The translations under genes were made by a program, and so were the position numbers. A stretch of DNA of 6,405 nt, from positions 10,725 through 17,129 of the forward strand of contig MGTN01000148.1 in assembly GCA_001799475.1 (NCBI GenBank). The letters run 5' to 3'. Of the stretch, positions 1 to 6,100 are shown piece by piece; position 1 is the first letter of the stretch, and every line of letters starts with the position of its first letter. The notes beneath the pieces were generated by a model. The model was not told where the DNA came from. It worked only from the letters and a program-made list of their open reading frames with translations, and made no database searches. Origin of the DNA: Desulfovibrionales bacterium GWA2_65_9. GTDB taxonomy: Bacteria > Desulfobacterota > Desulfovibrionia > Desulfovibrionales > Desulfovibrionaceae.

Positions 1-1
1 T

Positions 2-160
2 CCGGGCCAGAGCCTCTGCGACGGCCTGTTTCGCCTGGACGAGCTGTGGCAGGCGCACGGCCTGGGCAAGAGCGTGCGCTTCCCTGGCGACAAGGAGGCC
101 CGCATCGCCAAGTCAGGCATAGCGGTCCAGGTCATTGACAGGAAAAAAGAGTGCGGATAA
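2..160 (+). CDS. 3' end of an unidentified gene (C-terminal 52 residues)
   Basis: This is an open frame from the window edge to a TAA at 158-160, cut at its 5' side. It is called coding because its third codon positions are almost all G or C, as in the neighbouring genes, whereas the overlapping frames give Arg/Pro/Gly-rich peptides typical of out-of-frame reading. The visible tail contains CDGLFRLDELWQAHGLGK and ends in VIDRKKECG. It is soluble in character, with two cysteines and no membrane segment. I do not recognise the family and assign no function. It lies 50 nt upstream of adk on the same strand. The last 26 bases also hold a consensus-like -35 box, so adk probably has its own promoter and need not be co-transcribed with it. 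Confidence 0.7.
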   Translation, partial: PGQSLCDGLFRLDELWQAHGLGKSVRFPGDKEARIAKSGIAVQVIDRKKECG

Positions 161-163
161 GAG
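135..163 (+). promoter_or_regulatory. Candidate sigma-70 promoter for adk
   Basis: A perfect TTGACA sits at 135-140, inside the 3' end of the upstream gene. The -10 choices are imperfect: TAAGAG at 158-163 with the ideal 17-nt spacer (3 of 6 matches), or GATAAG at 156-161 with a 15-nt spacer (4 of 6). Transcription would begin near 168-172, giving a leader of about 40 nt. The -35 match is strong. The call stays tentative because the -10 is weak and the box lies within coding sequence. Confidence 0.4.
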
Positions 164-185
164 CTTGTGAATCTTTTGCACAAGC
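163..185 (+). repeat. Inverted repeat in the adk leader
   Basis: GCTTGTG (163-169) and CACAAGC (179-185) form a perfect 7-bp inverted repeat around a 9-nt centre, followed by a run of eight A (186-193) and the adk ribosome site at 202-206. It overlaps the predicted transcription start. It could therefore be an operator or a 5' hairpin in the mRNA. It is not a + strand terminator, because A rather than T follows the stem. The half-sites resemble those of CRP/FNR-family regulators, but the spacing is one base longer than the usual TTGTG-N8-CACAA. Confidence 0.4.
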
Positions 186-210
186 AAAAAAAATCACCTT
201 TGGAGGCACA

Positions 211-879
211 ATGAATATTCTTATGTTCGGACCCAACGGCAGCGGCAAAGGCACCCAGGGCACCCTGGTGAAGGCCAAGTACAACCTGGACCACATCGAG
301 TCCGGCGCCATCTTCCGCAAGCACATCGGCGGCGGCACCGAGCTGGGCATGAAGGCCAAGGAATACATCAACCGCGGCGAGCTGGTGCCCGATGACATCA
401 CCATCCCCATGGTCCTCGACGTGCTCAAGAACGCCAGCAAGAACGGCTGGCTCCTGGACGGCTTCCCGCGCAGCCTGGTGCAGTCCGAGAAGCTGTGGGA
501 AGCCCTGCAGAAGGACGGCGTGAAGCTCGATTTCGTCATCGAGATCCTGCTGCCCCGCCAAGTGGCCAAGAACCGCATCATGGGCCGCCGCCTGTGCGCC
601 AATGACAACAACCACCCGAACAACATCTTCATCGACGCCATCAAGCCGAGCGGCGACGTCTGCCGCGTGTGCGGCGGCGCCCTGACCGCCCGCGCCGACG
701 ACATTGACGAGGGCGCCATCGACAAGCGCCACGACATCTACTACGACGACAAGACCGGAACCGTTGCCGCCGCCTACTTCTACAAGGCCTTGGCCGCCAA
801 GGGCGTCTGCAAGTACATTGAGTTGAACGGCGAAGGCACCATCGACTCCATCAAGAAGACCCTGCTGGATCAGCTGTAA
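211..879 (+). CDS. adk: Adenylate kinase with a Cys3His metal site in the LID
   Basis: A 222-residue cytoplasmic enzyme that interconverts ATP + AMP and 2 ADP. The ATG at 211 is chosen because GGAGG (202-206) lies 4 nt upstream. The frame stays open further 5' from a GTG at 151, but that stretch has no ribosome site and overlaps the preceding gene. Visible motifs are the P-loop GPNGSGKGTQ (7-16; most family members have GPPGAGKGTQ), the AMP-site DGFPRS (83-88), GRRLC at the start of the LID (125-129) and the LID arginine in TARADD (159-164). The LID carries Cys129, His135, Cys151 and Cys154, spaced C-X5-H-X15-C-X2-C. That is the pattern and numbering described for the zinc/cobalt/iron-binding adenylate kinase of Desulfovibrio gigas, and differs from the four-cysteine LID of Gram-positive enzymes. 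Metal binding here is inferred from this match. The gene appears monocistronic, with its own candidate promoter and a terminator 45 nt after the stop. Confidence 0.97.
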   Translation: MNILMFGPNGSGKGTQGTLVKAKYNLDHIESGAIFRKHIGGGTELGMKAKEYINRGELVPDDITIPMVLDVLKNASKNGWLLDGFPRSLVQSEKLWEALQKDGVKLDFVIEILLPRQVAKNRIMGRRLCANDNNHPNNIFIDAIKPSGDVCRVCGGALTARADDIDEGAIDKRHDIYYDDKTGTVAAAYFYKALAAKGVCKYIELNGEGTIDSIKKTLLDQL

Positions 880-923
880 GCCACAACCAGCGTAGGCAGC
901 AAGCAAGGTCATCGCCAATGACA

Positions 924-960
924 AAGGCCCCCTTCCGCGAGGAAGGGGGCCTTCTCTTTT
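924..960 (+). terminator. Intrinsic terminator after adk, shared with convergent secF
   Basis: A perfect 13-bp stem pairs 924-936 with 941-953 across a GCGA tetraloop (GNRA type). On the + strand it is followed by CTCTTTT, a good U-rich tail for adk. On the - strand the same stem is followed by a shorter TTTG, so it can also stop secF transcription, which ends 25 nt away at 978. It lies in the 98-nt gap between convergent genes; nothing else is visible in that gap. Confidence 0.9.
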
Positions 961-977
961 GGGCTTGGCCCGACAGG

Positions 978-2060
978 CTAGGCCATCTTGGTCTTGGCCT
1001 TGGCCGGAACGGGTTCGTCGGCGTCGGGTTTGGTCAGGCTGATGATGATCGGGGAGGCCACATAAATGGACGAATAGGTCCCGACTATGATGCCGATAAG
1101 CATGGCCAGGGCGAAGTCGTGGATCACCGCGCCACCGAAGACGAACAGGCTGGACACGGCCAGGAAGGCCAAGCCCGAGGTCAGGATGGTGCGCGACAGG
1201 GTCTGGTTCACGCTCTTGTTGATAATTACCGGCAGGGTCTCCCCGGTCTTGAGTCCGCGGGTCTCGCGGATGCGGTCATAGATGATGATGGTGTCGTTGA
1301 GCGAGAAGCCGATGAGCGTCAACAGCGCTGCGATGATGGTCAGGTCGAATTCCTTGTTCATGAGGGAGAAGAAGCCCACCGTGACCAGGACGTCGTGGAT
1401 GAGGGCCACGATGGCCCCCAGGGCATAATTGAGCCGCAGGAAACAGCACAGGCCCAGGGTGATGACCAGTGCGCCCAGCACCAGCCAAACCTGGGGGGCA
1501 TGGAAGTATTGCAGGGTCGTGATGCCAGCGAAGAGACCGGCGGCCATGATCCCGGCGGCCATCCAGCGGTGCTCAAAGCGCCCCGAGATATAGATGGCGA
1601 TGATCAGGATGGCGAAGTACATGGCCTCCAAGGCCTTGCCTCGCAGGTCCTCGCCCACCTTTGGCCCGACCATCTCGATGCGCTTGAACTCATATTTGAC
1701 ACCGCTGAAGCCCTCGTCCAGGGCCTTGGTCACGGTCTTCTGCACGTTGGCGCTGGAGTCGTCCGTGGTGGAGGTGCGCACAAGGAAGTCATTGTCCTTG
1801 ACCTGGCCCATCTGCTGCACCACGAGTCCGGGCAGATTCGTGCCCTCCAGAACCTTCTTGACCTTGTCGAGGTCCGTCGGGACGGCAAACTTGGCCTGGA
1901 GGATCACGCCGCCGGCGAAGTCGATGCCATAGCGCGGGCCGCCCTTCATGACCAGCGAGATGCCGCCGATGATGATCATGAGCGCCGAGATGGCAAAGGC
2001 GTAGTACCTGAACCCGATGAAATCGATTTTCGTTTCGTGCTTGATGAAGGAAAAGCTCAT
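978..2060 (-). CDS. secF: Protein translocase subunit SecF with an extra membrane hairpin
   Basis: A 360-residue inner-membrane subunit of SecDF, which uses the proton-motive force to help pull proteins through SecYEG. The start is fixed by AAGGAG (2066-2071), which overlaps the secD stop; 9 nt separate the genes, so the two are probably translationally coupled. Domains in order are the first membrane segment (about 19-38), the periplasmic domain opening with YGIDFAGG (44-51), VGPKVGEDLRG (131-141), and then the membrane bundle. Family hallmarks include LGAIVALIHDV with Asp223 in a membrane helix (the Asp implicated in proton movement in the family), GFSLNDTIIIYDRIRE (251-266) and NQTLSRT (285-291). 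The tail is Lys/Ala/Pro-rich. Unusually, about 44 residues (167-210) interrupt the normally continuous segment between the RFE-type motif and LGAIVALIHD. They hold two more hydrophobic stretches, giving about eight segments instead of six. E. coli SecF is 323 residues. Confidence 0.96.
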   Translation of the reverse strand: MSFSFIKHETKIDFIGFRYYAFAISALMIIIGGISLVMKGGPRYGIDFAGGVILQAKFAVPTDLDKVKKVLEGTNLPGLVVQQMGQVKDNDFLVRTSTTDDSSANVQKTVTKALDEGFSGVKYEFKRIEMVGPKVGEDLRGKALEAMYFAILIIAIYISGRFEHRWMAAGIMAAGLFAGITTLQYFHAPQVWLVLGALVITLGLCCFLRLNYALGAIVALIHDVLVTVGFFSLMNKEFDLTIIAALLTLIGFSLNDTIIIYDRIRETRGLKTGETLPVIINKSVNQTLSRTILTSGLAFLAVSSLFVFGGAVIHDFALAMLIGIIVGTYSSIYVASPIIISLTKPDADEPVPAKAKTKMA

Positions 2061-2069
2061 GTCGTCTCC

Positions 2070-3674
2070 TTAGATGCTCACGGGCGCGTCGGCCTTACGT
2101 TTGGACATGTACAGGTCGAACATGATGCGCGAGACGAAGATGGCCGTGAACATGCTCATGATGATGCCCAGGACCAGGGTGACGGCGAAGCCCCGGATGG
2201 GACCGGTGCCGAACTGATACAGGATGATGGCCACGATGACGTTGGTGGTGTTGGAGTCCAGGATGGTCAGGGTGGCCTTCCCGTAGCCCTTGTCCACGGC
2301 CTCAAGCGGCTTCACGCCCTTGCGCAGCTCCTCGCGGATGCGTTCGTAGATGAGCACGTTGGCGTCCACGGCCATGGCGATGGTCAGGATGATGCCGGCG
2401 ATGCCAGGCAGGGTCAGGGTCGCGCCAAAGGCGGCCAGGCCGGCCATGGTCAGCACGATGTTCAGGAGCAGCACGATGTCGGCGAAGATGCCGGCCGTGC
2501 TGTAGTAGACGGCCATGAACAAGATGATGGCGATGGCTGCGATGCCCGTGGCCATGATGCCCGCGTCGATGGATTCCTGGCCCAGGGTGGGGCCGACGGT
2601 GCGCTGTTCAAGCACAGTGACCGGCGCAGGCAGGGCTCCGGCGCGCAGGACAATGGCCAGATCGCGGGCCTCCTCCTGGCTGAAGCGGCCGGTGATCTGG
2701 GCCTTGCCGCCCGAGATCTTGTCCTGGATCACCGGCGCGGAGTAGCACTTGCCGTCCAGGACGATGGCCAGGCGCTTCTTGATGTTCTCCTCGGTGACGC
2801 GCTCAAAGATCTTGGCGCCGCGCGCATTGAAGGTCAGGCTGACGGAGAACTGGTTGTTGTTGGATTCAATGGTGGCGCGGGCGTCGGTGATGTGCTCGCC
2901 TGTGAGCACCGCGTCTTTCTTGAGCACGATCGGGATTTCGGTGCTGTCGCCCTTCGGGCCACGCTGCACCATGGCGGTCAGCTCGCGGCCGGGGCCGATG
3001 AGGCCCTGCTTGACGGAAGCCGGATCAATGCTGTCATCGACGATCTTGAACTCCAGATGCGCGGTCTTGCCAATGACGGCAATGGCGCGTTCCGGATCGC
3101 TTAAGCCGGGCAACTGCACCTGGATGCGGTTGCCCTCCTGGCGGCGGATGTCCGGCTCGGCCACGCCGAACTGGTCAATGCGGTTGCGTATGGTCTTCAC
3201 CGCCTGGTCGAGCGTCAGCTTGGCCAGATATTTCTTGTAGTCCGGGGTCATGGAGAGCACGTACTTGACGCGGTCTTCGGGCAGGGTCTCCTTGCCGTCG
3301 ATGCGCAGGTTCGGGAACTGCTTGCCCAGAAGCTTCTCAAAGACCTCCTGCTTGGCCGAACCGACGAGCACGGCCTCCAGGCGGGTGCCCGGCAAGGGGG
3401 TGGGCTTGAGCACGGCCAGGTCGTCCTCGCGGGCGCTGGCCTTGATGTCCTGGCCCTGGCTTACCATGTTGTTCTCAATGGCCTTGTCCACGTCGACCCC
3501 AAGCGTCAGGTGGATGCCGCCCTTGAGGTCCAGGCCGAGGTTGATGGCGGTGTCAGGCAGGATTTTTCCCAGCAGGGTGTTCTTGATGCCAGGCACCGAG
3601 GGCAGGACCAGGCACAGGGCCACGGCCATAACCGCCAGTGTAAGCAGGACGCGCCAGCGCAGATTCCGATTCAT
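2070..3674 (-). CDS. secD: Protein translocase subunit SecD
   Basis: A 534-residue inner-membrane partner of SecF. The ATG at 3674 is preferred over a GTG seven codons upstream (3695) because AAGGGAG lies just before it. Residues 9-28 form the first membrane segment. GLDLKGG (47-53) begins the periplasmic region, which contains VKTIRNRIDQFGVAEPDI (159-176), a family-typical motif, and the domain around residues 200-340. LRAGALPAP (343-351) leads into five C-terminal membrane segments (about 370-390, 395-415, 423-443, 471-490 and 495-515). GIAGIILTIAMAVDANVLIY (424-443) contains Asp437, the family's conserved membrane Asp implicated in proton coupling. The protein is shorter than E. coli SecD (615 residues), but all expected motifs are present. 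It lies between yajC and secF in the usual order. A hairpin in the 116-nt gap upstream may adjust its expression relative to yajC. Confidence 0.97.
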   Translation of the reverse strand: MNRNLRWRVLLTLAVMAVALCLVLPSVPGIKNTLLGKILPDTAINLGLDLKGGIHLTLGVDVDKAIENNMVSQGQDIKASAREDDLAVLKPTPLPGTRLEAVLVGSAKQEVFEKLLGKQFPNLRIDGKETLPEDRVKYVLSMTPDYKKYLAKLTLDQAVKTIRNRIDQFGVAEPDIRRQEGNRIQVQLPGLSDPERAIAVIGKTAHLEFKIVDDSIDPASVKQGLIGPGRELTAMVQRGPKGDSTEIPIVLKKDAVLTGEHITDARATIESNNNQFSVSLTFNARGAKIFERVTEENIKKRLAIVLDGKCYSAPVIQDKISGGKAQITGRFSQEEARDLAIVLRAGALPAPVTVLEQRTVGPTLGQESIDAGIMATGIAAIAIILFMAVYYSTAGIFADIVLLLNIVLTMAGLAAFGATLTLPGIAGIILTIAMAVDANVLIYERIREELRKGVKPLEAVDKGYGKATLTILDSNTTNVIVAIILYQFGTGPIRGFAVTLVLGIIMSMFTAIFVSRIMFDLYMSKRKADAPVSI

Positions 3675-3679
3675 GTACT

Positions 3680-3686
3680 CTCCCTT
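3680..3686 (-). promoter_or_regulatory. Ribosome binding site that decides the secD start
   Basis: On the - strand AAGGGAG lies 5 nt before the ATG at 3674. The alternative in-frame GTG at 3695 would put this site inside the coding region and has no comparable purine run in front of it. The MNRNLRW start also places the hydrophobic segment at the expected distance from the N-terminus. Confidence 0.75.
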
Positions 3687-3717
3687 GACGATCACGCTTC
3701 ACGAGGGAATAGGGGCT

Positions 3718-3756
3718 AAAGACAAGCGCGGACCCAGGCGCTTTCCTGAGTCCGCG
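3718..3756 (-). terminator. Attenuator-like hairpin between yajC and secD
   Basis: On the - strand transcript CGCGGACUCAGG pairs with CCUGGGUCCGCG around a 6-nt loop, forming a continuous 12-bp stem with one U-G wobble (3756-3745 with 3738-3727). CUUGUCUUU (3726-3718) follows. On the + strand the wobble becomes an A-C mismatch, so the structure fits the - strand RNA better. It begins 34 nt after the yajC stop. The U-run is interrupted, so partial termination or an RNA processing and stability element is more likely than a full stop, given that secD lies just downstream in the same direction. I see no convincing promoter in the rest of this 116-nt gap. Confidence 0.6.
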
Positions 3757-3790
3757 TATCTGCCTTTCGGCTGAAAATCAAAGGAAAAGA

Positions 3791-4147
3791 TTACTTGGCC
3801 TTCTTTTCCTTTTCCAGCTTTTCAAATGCGTCGGCCTTGTCGGCCACGGTGTTGCGCAGCATTTCGATCTGAACCTTCTCGGCGATCTCAAGGACGATGG
3901 TCGTATCCTTCATGCGCACGATGGTGCCGTAGATGCCGCCGTTGGTGACGATGCGGTCGCCGATCTTGAGGTTGCCGATCATTTCCTTGTGCAGTTTGGC
4001 TTTTTTCTGCTGCGGACGAATGAGCAGGAAATAGAAGATGGCGAACATGAGAATGAGCGGGACAAAGGCGCCAAGGGGGTTGCCCTGCGCGCCGCCGTTG
4101 GCGCCGCCGCCGAGTCCGCCCATTGCAAATGCGAGATTGTCAAACAT
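3791..4147 (-). CDS. yajC: Preprotein translocase accessory subunit YajC
   Basis: A 118-residue single-span membrane protein that associates with SecDF at the SecYEG channel. The start at 4147 is supported by a perfect AGGAGG (4161-4156). The N-terminus is short and glycine-rich (residues 10-22), as in some other YajC proteins. It is followed by a hydrophobic span at about 28-43 and the hallmark RPQQKK (44-49) at the cytoplasmic edge. The soluble domain has KIGDRIVTNGGIYGTI (61-76), the family's small beta-rich core. The tail is highly charged, ending in a Lys/Glu-rich run (109-118). Length matches the family (E. coli 110). It lies first in yajC-secD-secF, 53 nt after the glutamate synthase genes, with a candidate sigma-54 promoter directly upstream. 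Confidence 0.96.
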   Translation of the reverse strand: MFDNLAFAMGGLGGGANGGAQGNPLGAFVPLILMFAIFYFLLIRPQQKKAKLHKEMIGNLKIGDRIVTNGGIYGTIVRMKDTTIVLEIAEKVQIEMLRNTVADKADAFEKLEKEKKAK

Positions 4148-4164
4148 CCTGAATTCCTCCTGAG

Positions 4165-4191
4165 GTTGGCAGGCGCAAATGCTGCGCCAAC
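4165..4191 (-). repeat. Hairpin in the gap before yajC
   Basis: GGCGCA and TGCGCC pair perfectly (4172-4177 with 4183-4188) around a 5-nt loop. GTT (4165-4167) and AAC (4189-4191) can add three outer pairs beyond a 4-nt bulge; an alternative pairs GTTGGC with GCCAAC. No U-run follows on the - strand, so this is not a classical terminator. It overlaps the candidate sigma-54 promoter and may only reflect the symmetry of those bases. Confidence 0.45.
4174..4190 (-). promoter_or_regulatory. Candidate sigma-54 promoter for yajC-secDF
   Basis: The - strand reads TTGGCGCAGCATTTGCG. This matches the sigma-54 pattern TGGC-N7-TTGC with exactly 10 nt between the -24 GG (4188-4187) and the -12 GC (4176-4175). 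The start would fall near 4163, leaving a 16-nt leader that just includes the AGGAGG of yajC. The invariant bases and spacing are right, while the preferred A after TGGC is G and the W after TTGC is G. I cannot see an activator-binding site, because the upstream DNA is coding. The overlapping hairpin is an alternative explanation. Confidence 0.35.
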
Positions 4192-4201
4192 CCTTCCCTG
4201 C

Positions 4202-4954
4202 CTATGCCGGTACGTACAGATTGCCGTAGGGACGGTGGGAGAAGGGCTTGATCTTGACAAAATCAGACGCAAGGATCGCCTTGGCGTCCAGCCCAAGTTC
4301 CTTGGCATAGTCCTTGACGATGCCCTGGATCACCAACCTGTCCGACTCATCCAGAGGCTGAGTGGTCAGGCCGGGGCCGATCTGCTCCTTGGGAACGCCG
4401 CCACGCACGTAGATGACTCCGCCGTGCATGCCCGTTCCCAGGCTGCGACCAGCAATGGGTTCGGTGGGCTTATCAGAAAACATTCCAAGAAGCAAAATGA
4501 TTCCACCTGCCATATATTCGCCGAGGAAGTCTCCGGCCTTGCCGCCGATGACGATGGTCGGGAGCTTTTCCATGTAGGCTTTCATGTGGATGCCCACGCG
4601 GTAGCCCACGTCGCCCTTGATGAAGATCCTGCCGCCGCGCATGGCGTAGCCCACCACGTCGCCAGCCAGACCCTCGATGATGACGGTCCCGTCGTCCATG
4701 GTGTTGCCCACGCCGTCCTGGGCATTGGCCTTCACGCGGACCTTGGGGCCACGCATGAACGAGCACATGTCCTGTCCGGGCACGCCCTGGATCTCAAAGT
4801 TCAGGTCGCCTTCCAGGGCACCGGCCAGATAGCGCTGGCCGTTCACATTCTGCAAAACGAAATCCGTGGTGCCTGCGTCCACAGCCTCGCGGATCTGTTC
4901 ATTGAGCTGGCGGTAGTAGATGCCGCTCGCGTCCAGGGTGAGTTTCTTCGCCAT
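4202..4954 (-). CDS. Glutamate synthase GXGXG-domain subunit (split type)
   Basis: A 250-residue stand-alone version of the C-terminal beta-helix domain of the glutamate synthase large subunit. In fused enzymes this domain packs against the amidotransferase and synthase domains and has a structural role. The repeating glycine pattern is plain: GLAGDVVGYAMRGGRIFIKG (95-114), GGKAGDFLGEYMAGG (137-151) and GTGMHGGVIYVRGG (173-186). The ATG at 4954 is chosen because the preceding gene's TAA (4962-4960) and AAGGA run directly into it with a 5-nt gap, a typical coupled arrangement. The frame remains open upstream, but only as an out-of-frame shadow of the amidotransferase gene. It needs the amidotransferase next door and an FMN/Fe-S synthase subunit that is not in this window. 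The domain call is firm; the partners are inferred. Confidence 0.93.
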   Translation of the reverse strand: MAKKLTLDASGIYYRQLNEQIREAVDAGTTDFVLQNVNGQRYLAGALEGDLNFEIQGVPGQDMCSFMRGPKVRVKANAQDGVGNTMDDGTVIIEGLAGDVVGYAMRGGRIFIKGDVGYRVGIHMKAYMEKLPTIVIGGKAGDFLGEYMAGGIILLLGMFSDKPTEPIAGRSLGTGMHGGVIYVRGGVPKEQIGPGLTTQPLDESDRLVIQGIVKDYAKELGLDAKAILASDFVKIKPFSHRPYGNLYVPA

Positions 4955-4959
4955 TGTCC

Positions 4960-6057
4960 TTACGCCTCCAGATGCACGATGACCGGTTCGCCAGCCTTGG
5001 GCATCCACACGCGGTCCAGCTCGGGCTGCACTTCGCGGATGGAGCTCTCCTCGCTCGACATGAAGACCATGTCGTCCTTCTCGGCCACCACCAGCGGCCG
5101 CAGCTTGATGCGGTCGTTCAGGCCGAAAAGCCCGGTGTTGTCGGCCACGAGGATGGCGAAGGGGCCGTTCAGGAGCGCCTGGCCGTAGACCATGCGCAGA
5201 GCCGTGTAGGCTTCCTTTTCCTGCTTGGGCATACGCTCGATCTCGTCCCAGAAGGGCGGAGCAAAGACCTTGCAGGCCATTTCCTTGCTGAGTCCATGCT
5301 TGCGGATGAGCATGTCCAGCAAATAGGCCACGACCTCGGTGTCGGTCATAAGCGTGCACAGGTAGTCGTGCTCGCAGAGGTAGCGGCGGTTGATGCCGTA
5401 GGAGGAGATCTCACCGTTGTGCACGATGGACCAGTCGAGCAGCGTGAACGGGTGCGCCCCGCCCCACCAGCCCGGCGTGTTGGTCGGGAAGCGGTTGTGG
5501 CCGGTCCAGATGTAAGCCGAGTATTCCTCCAGGCGGAAGAAGTCGGCGATGTCTTCCGGGAAGCCGACGCCCTTGAAGGCGCCCATGTTCTTGCCGCTGG
5601 AGAAGACAAAGGCGCCGGCCACCTTGTGGTTGATGTGCATGACCGCGCTGACCACATAGTCCTGCTCACCGAGTTCGCGGACCTCCTGCGGGCGGTCCTT
5701 CTTGGGCGTCAGGAAGTAGCGGGTCAGAATGGGCGGCTTGATGATGGCCAGGACCTTGCGGGTCGGGATGGGCTCGGCCAGGTGGACCGTGAAGTAGTGC
5801 TTGAGCACCTCCTCCGCGCTGTCCAGGGCGGCCTGGGTGTCGCACATCAGGTGGAAGGCGTACTTGTCAGCCAGGTCGGGGTAGATGCCGTAGGCCGCGA
5901 AACCGCCGCCCAGACCGTTGCCACGGTCGTGCATGCAGGTCATGGCGCGGATGGGGATGTCGCCGGGAATAAGCCCGCGCGTCTTGTGGATCACTCCGAA
6001 GACGCCGCATCCGGAGATGTCCTTCTGGAAGTCGTAATAACGTTCAGGTGCTTTCAT
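4960..6057 (-). CDS. Class-II glutamine amidotransferase subunit of split glutamate synthase
   Basis: A 365-residue cytoplasmic Ntn-hydrolase that would release ammonia from glutamine for glutamate formation from 2-oxoglutarate. Active-site motifs are Cys17 in SGCGVFG (15-21), GHNRFPTNTPG (186-196, like the HSRFSTNT motif of glutamate synthases), HNGEIS (213-218), TDTE (238-241) and SSEES (334-338). Because the class needs an N-terminal cysteine, the first 16 residues should be a propeptide removed before Cys17; no alternative start places a Met directly before it. AGGAG (6072-6068) lies 10 nt upstream of the ATG. The gene overlaps the ribosome site of the GXGXG subunit gene that follows and trails an FAD oxidoreductase gene by 50 nt. 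That context favours glutamate synthase over other class-II amidotransferases such as PurF or AsnB, whose additional domains are absent. Confidence 0.92.
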   Translation of the reverse strand: MKAPERYYDFQKDISGCGVFGVIHKTRGLIPGDIPIRAMTCMHDRGNGLGGGFAAYGIYPDLADKYAFHLMCDTQAALDSAEEVLKHYFTVHLAEPIPTRKVLAIIKPPILTRYFLTPKKDRPQEVRELGEQDYVVSAVMHINHKVAGAFVFSSGKNMGAFKGVGFPEDIADFFRLEEYSAYIWTGHNRFPTNTPGWWGGAHPFTLLDWSIVHNGEISSYGINRRYLCEHDYLCTLMTDTEVVAYLLDMLIRKHGLSKEMACKVFAPPFWDEIERMPKQEKEAYTALRMVYGQALLNGPFAILVADNTGLFGLNDRIKLRPLVVAEKDDMVFMSSEESSIREVQPELDRVWMPKAGEPVIVHLEA

Positions 6058-6100
6058 CTGCTCAGTGCTCCTGCAGGGATATGTCGCCAGCCGTGGGGCC

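Noticed and set aside
165..183. A CRP/HcpR-type binding site before adk.
   Set aside because: The half-sites are right but the spacing is 9 rather than 8 nt, so I list only an inverted repeat and do not name a regulator.
151..210. A 20-codon N-terminal extension of adenylate kinase from a GTG at 151.
   Set aside because: It overlaps the upstream gene, includes the inverted repeat and the ribosome site, and would put 20 residues before a P-loop that normally starts near residue 7.
918..3104. A 728-codon open frame on the + strand, opposite secF and secD.
   Set aside because: It is the complement-frame shadow of two well-supported genes in GC-rich DNA. The product is a low-complexity Gly/Asp/His/Gln-rich string with no recognisable domain, and the start lies beside the adk terminator hairpin without a ribosome site.
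3720..3738. A second sigma-54-like match (TGGG-N7-TTGT) on the - strand before secD.
   Set aside because: The -12 GC is GT and the -24 element lacks its C. The bases are better explained as part of the 3727-3756 hairpin and its tail.
3753..3782. A sigma-70-like pair (TTGATT, 17 nt, TACGCG) on the - strand before secD.
   Set aside because: The -10 matches poorly, and any transcript from it would run straight into the hairpin at 3756-3727.
4955..5359. An N-terminal extension of the GXGXG subunit.
   Set aside because: The upstream part is out-of-frame reading of the amidotransferase gene. The ATG at 4954 has a coupled ribosome site and starts at the usual domain edge.
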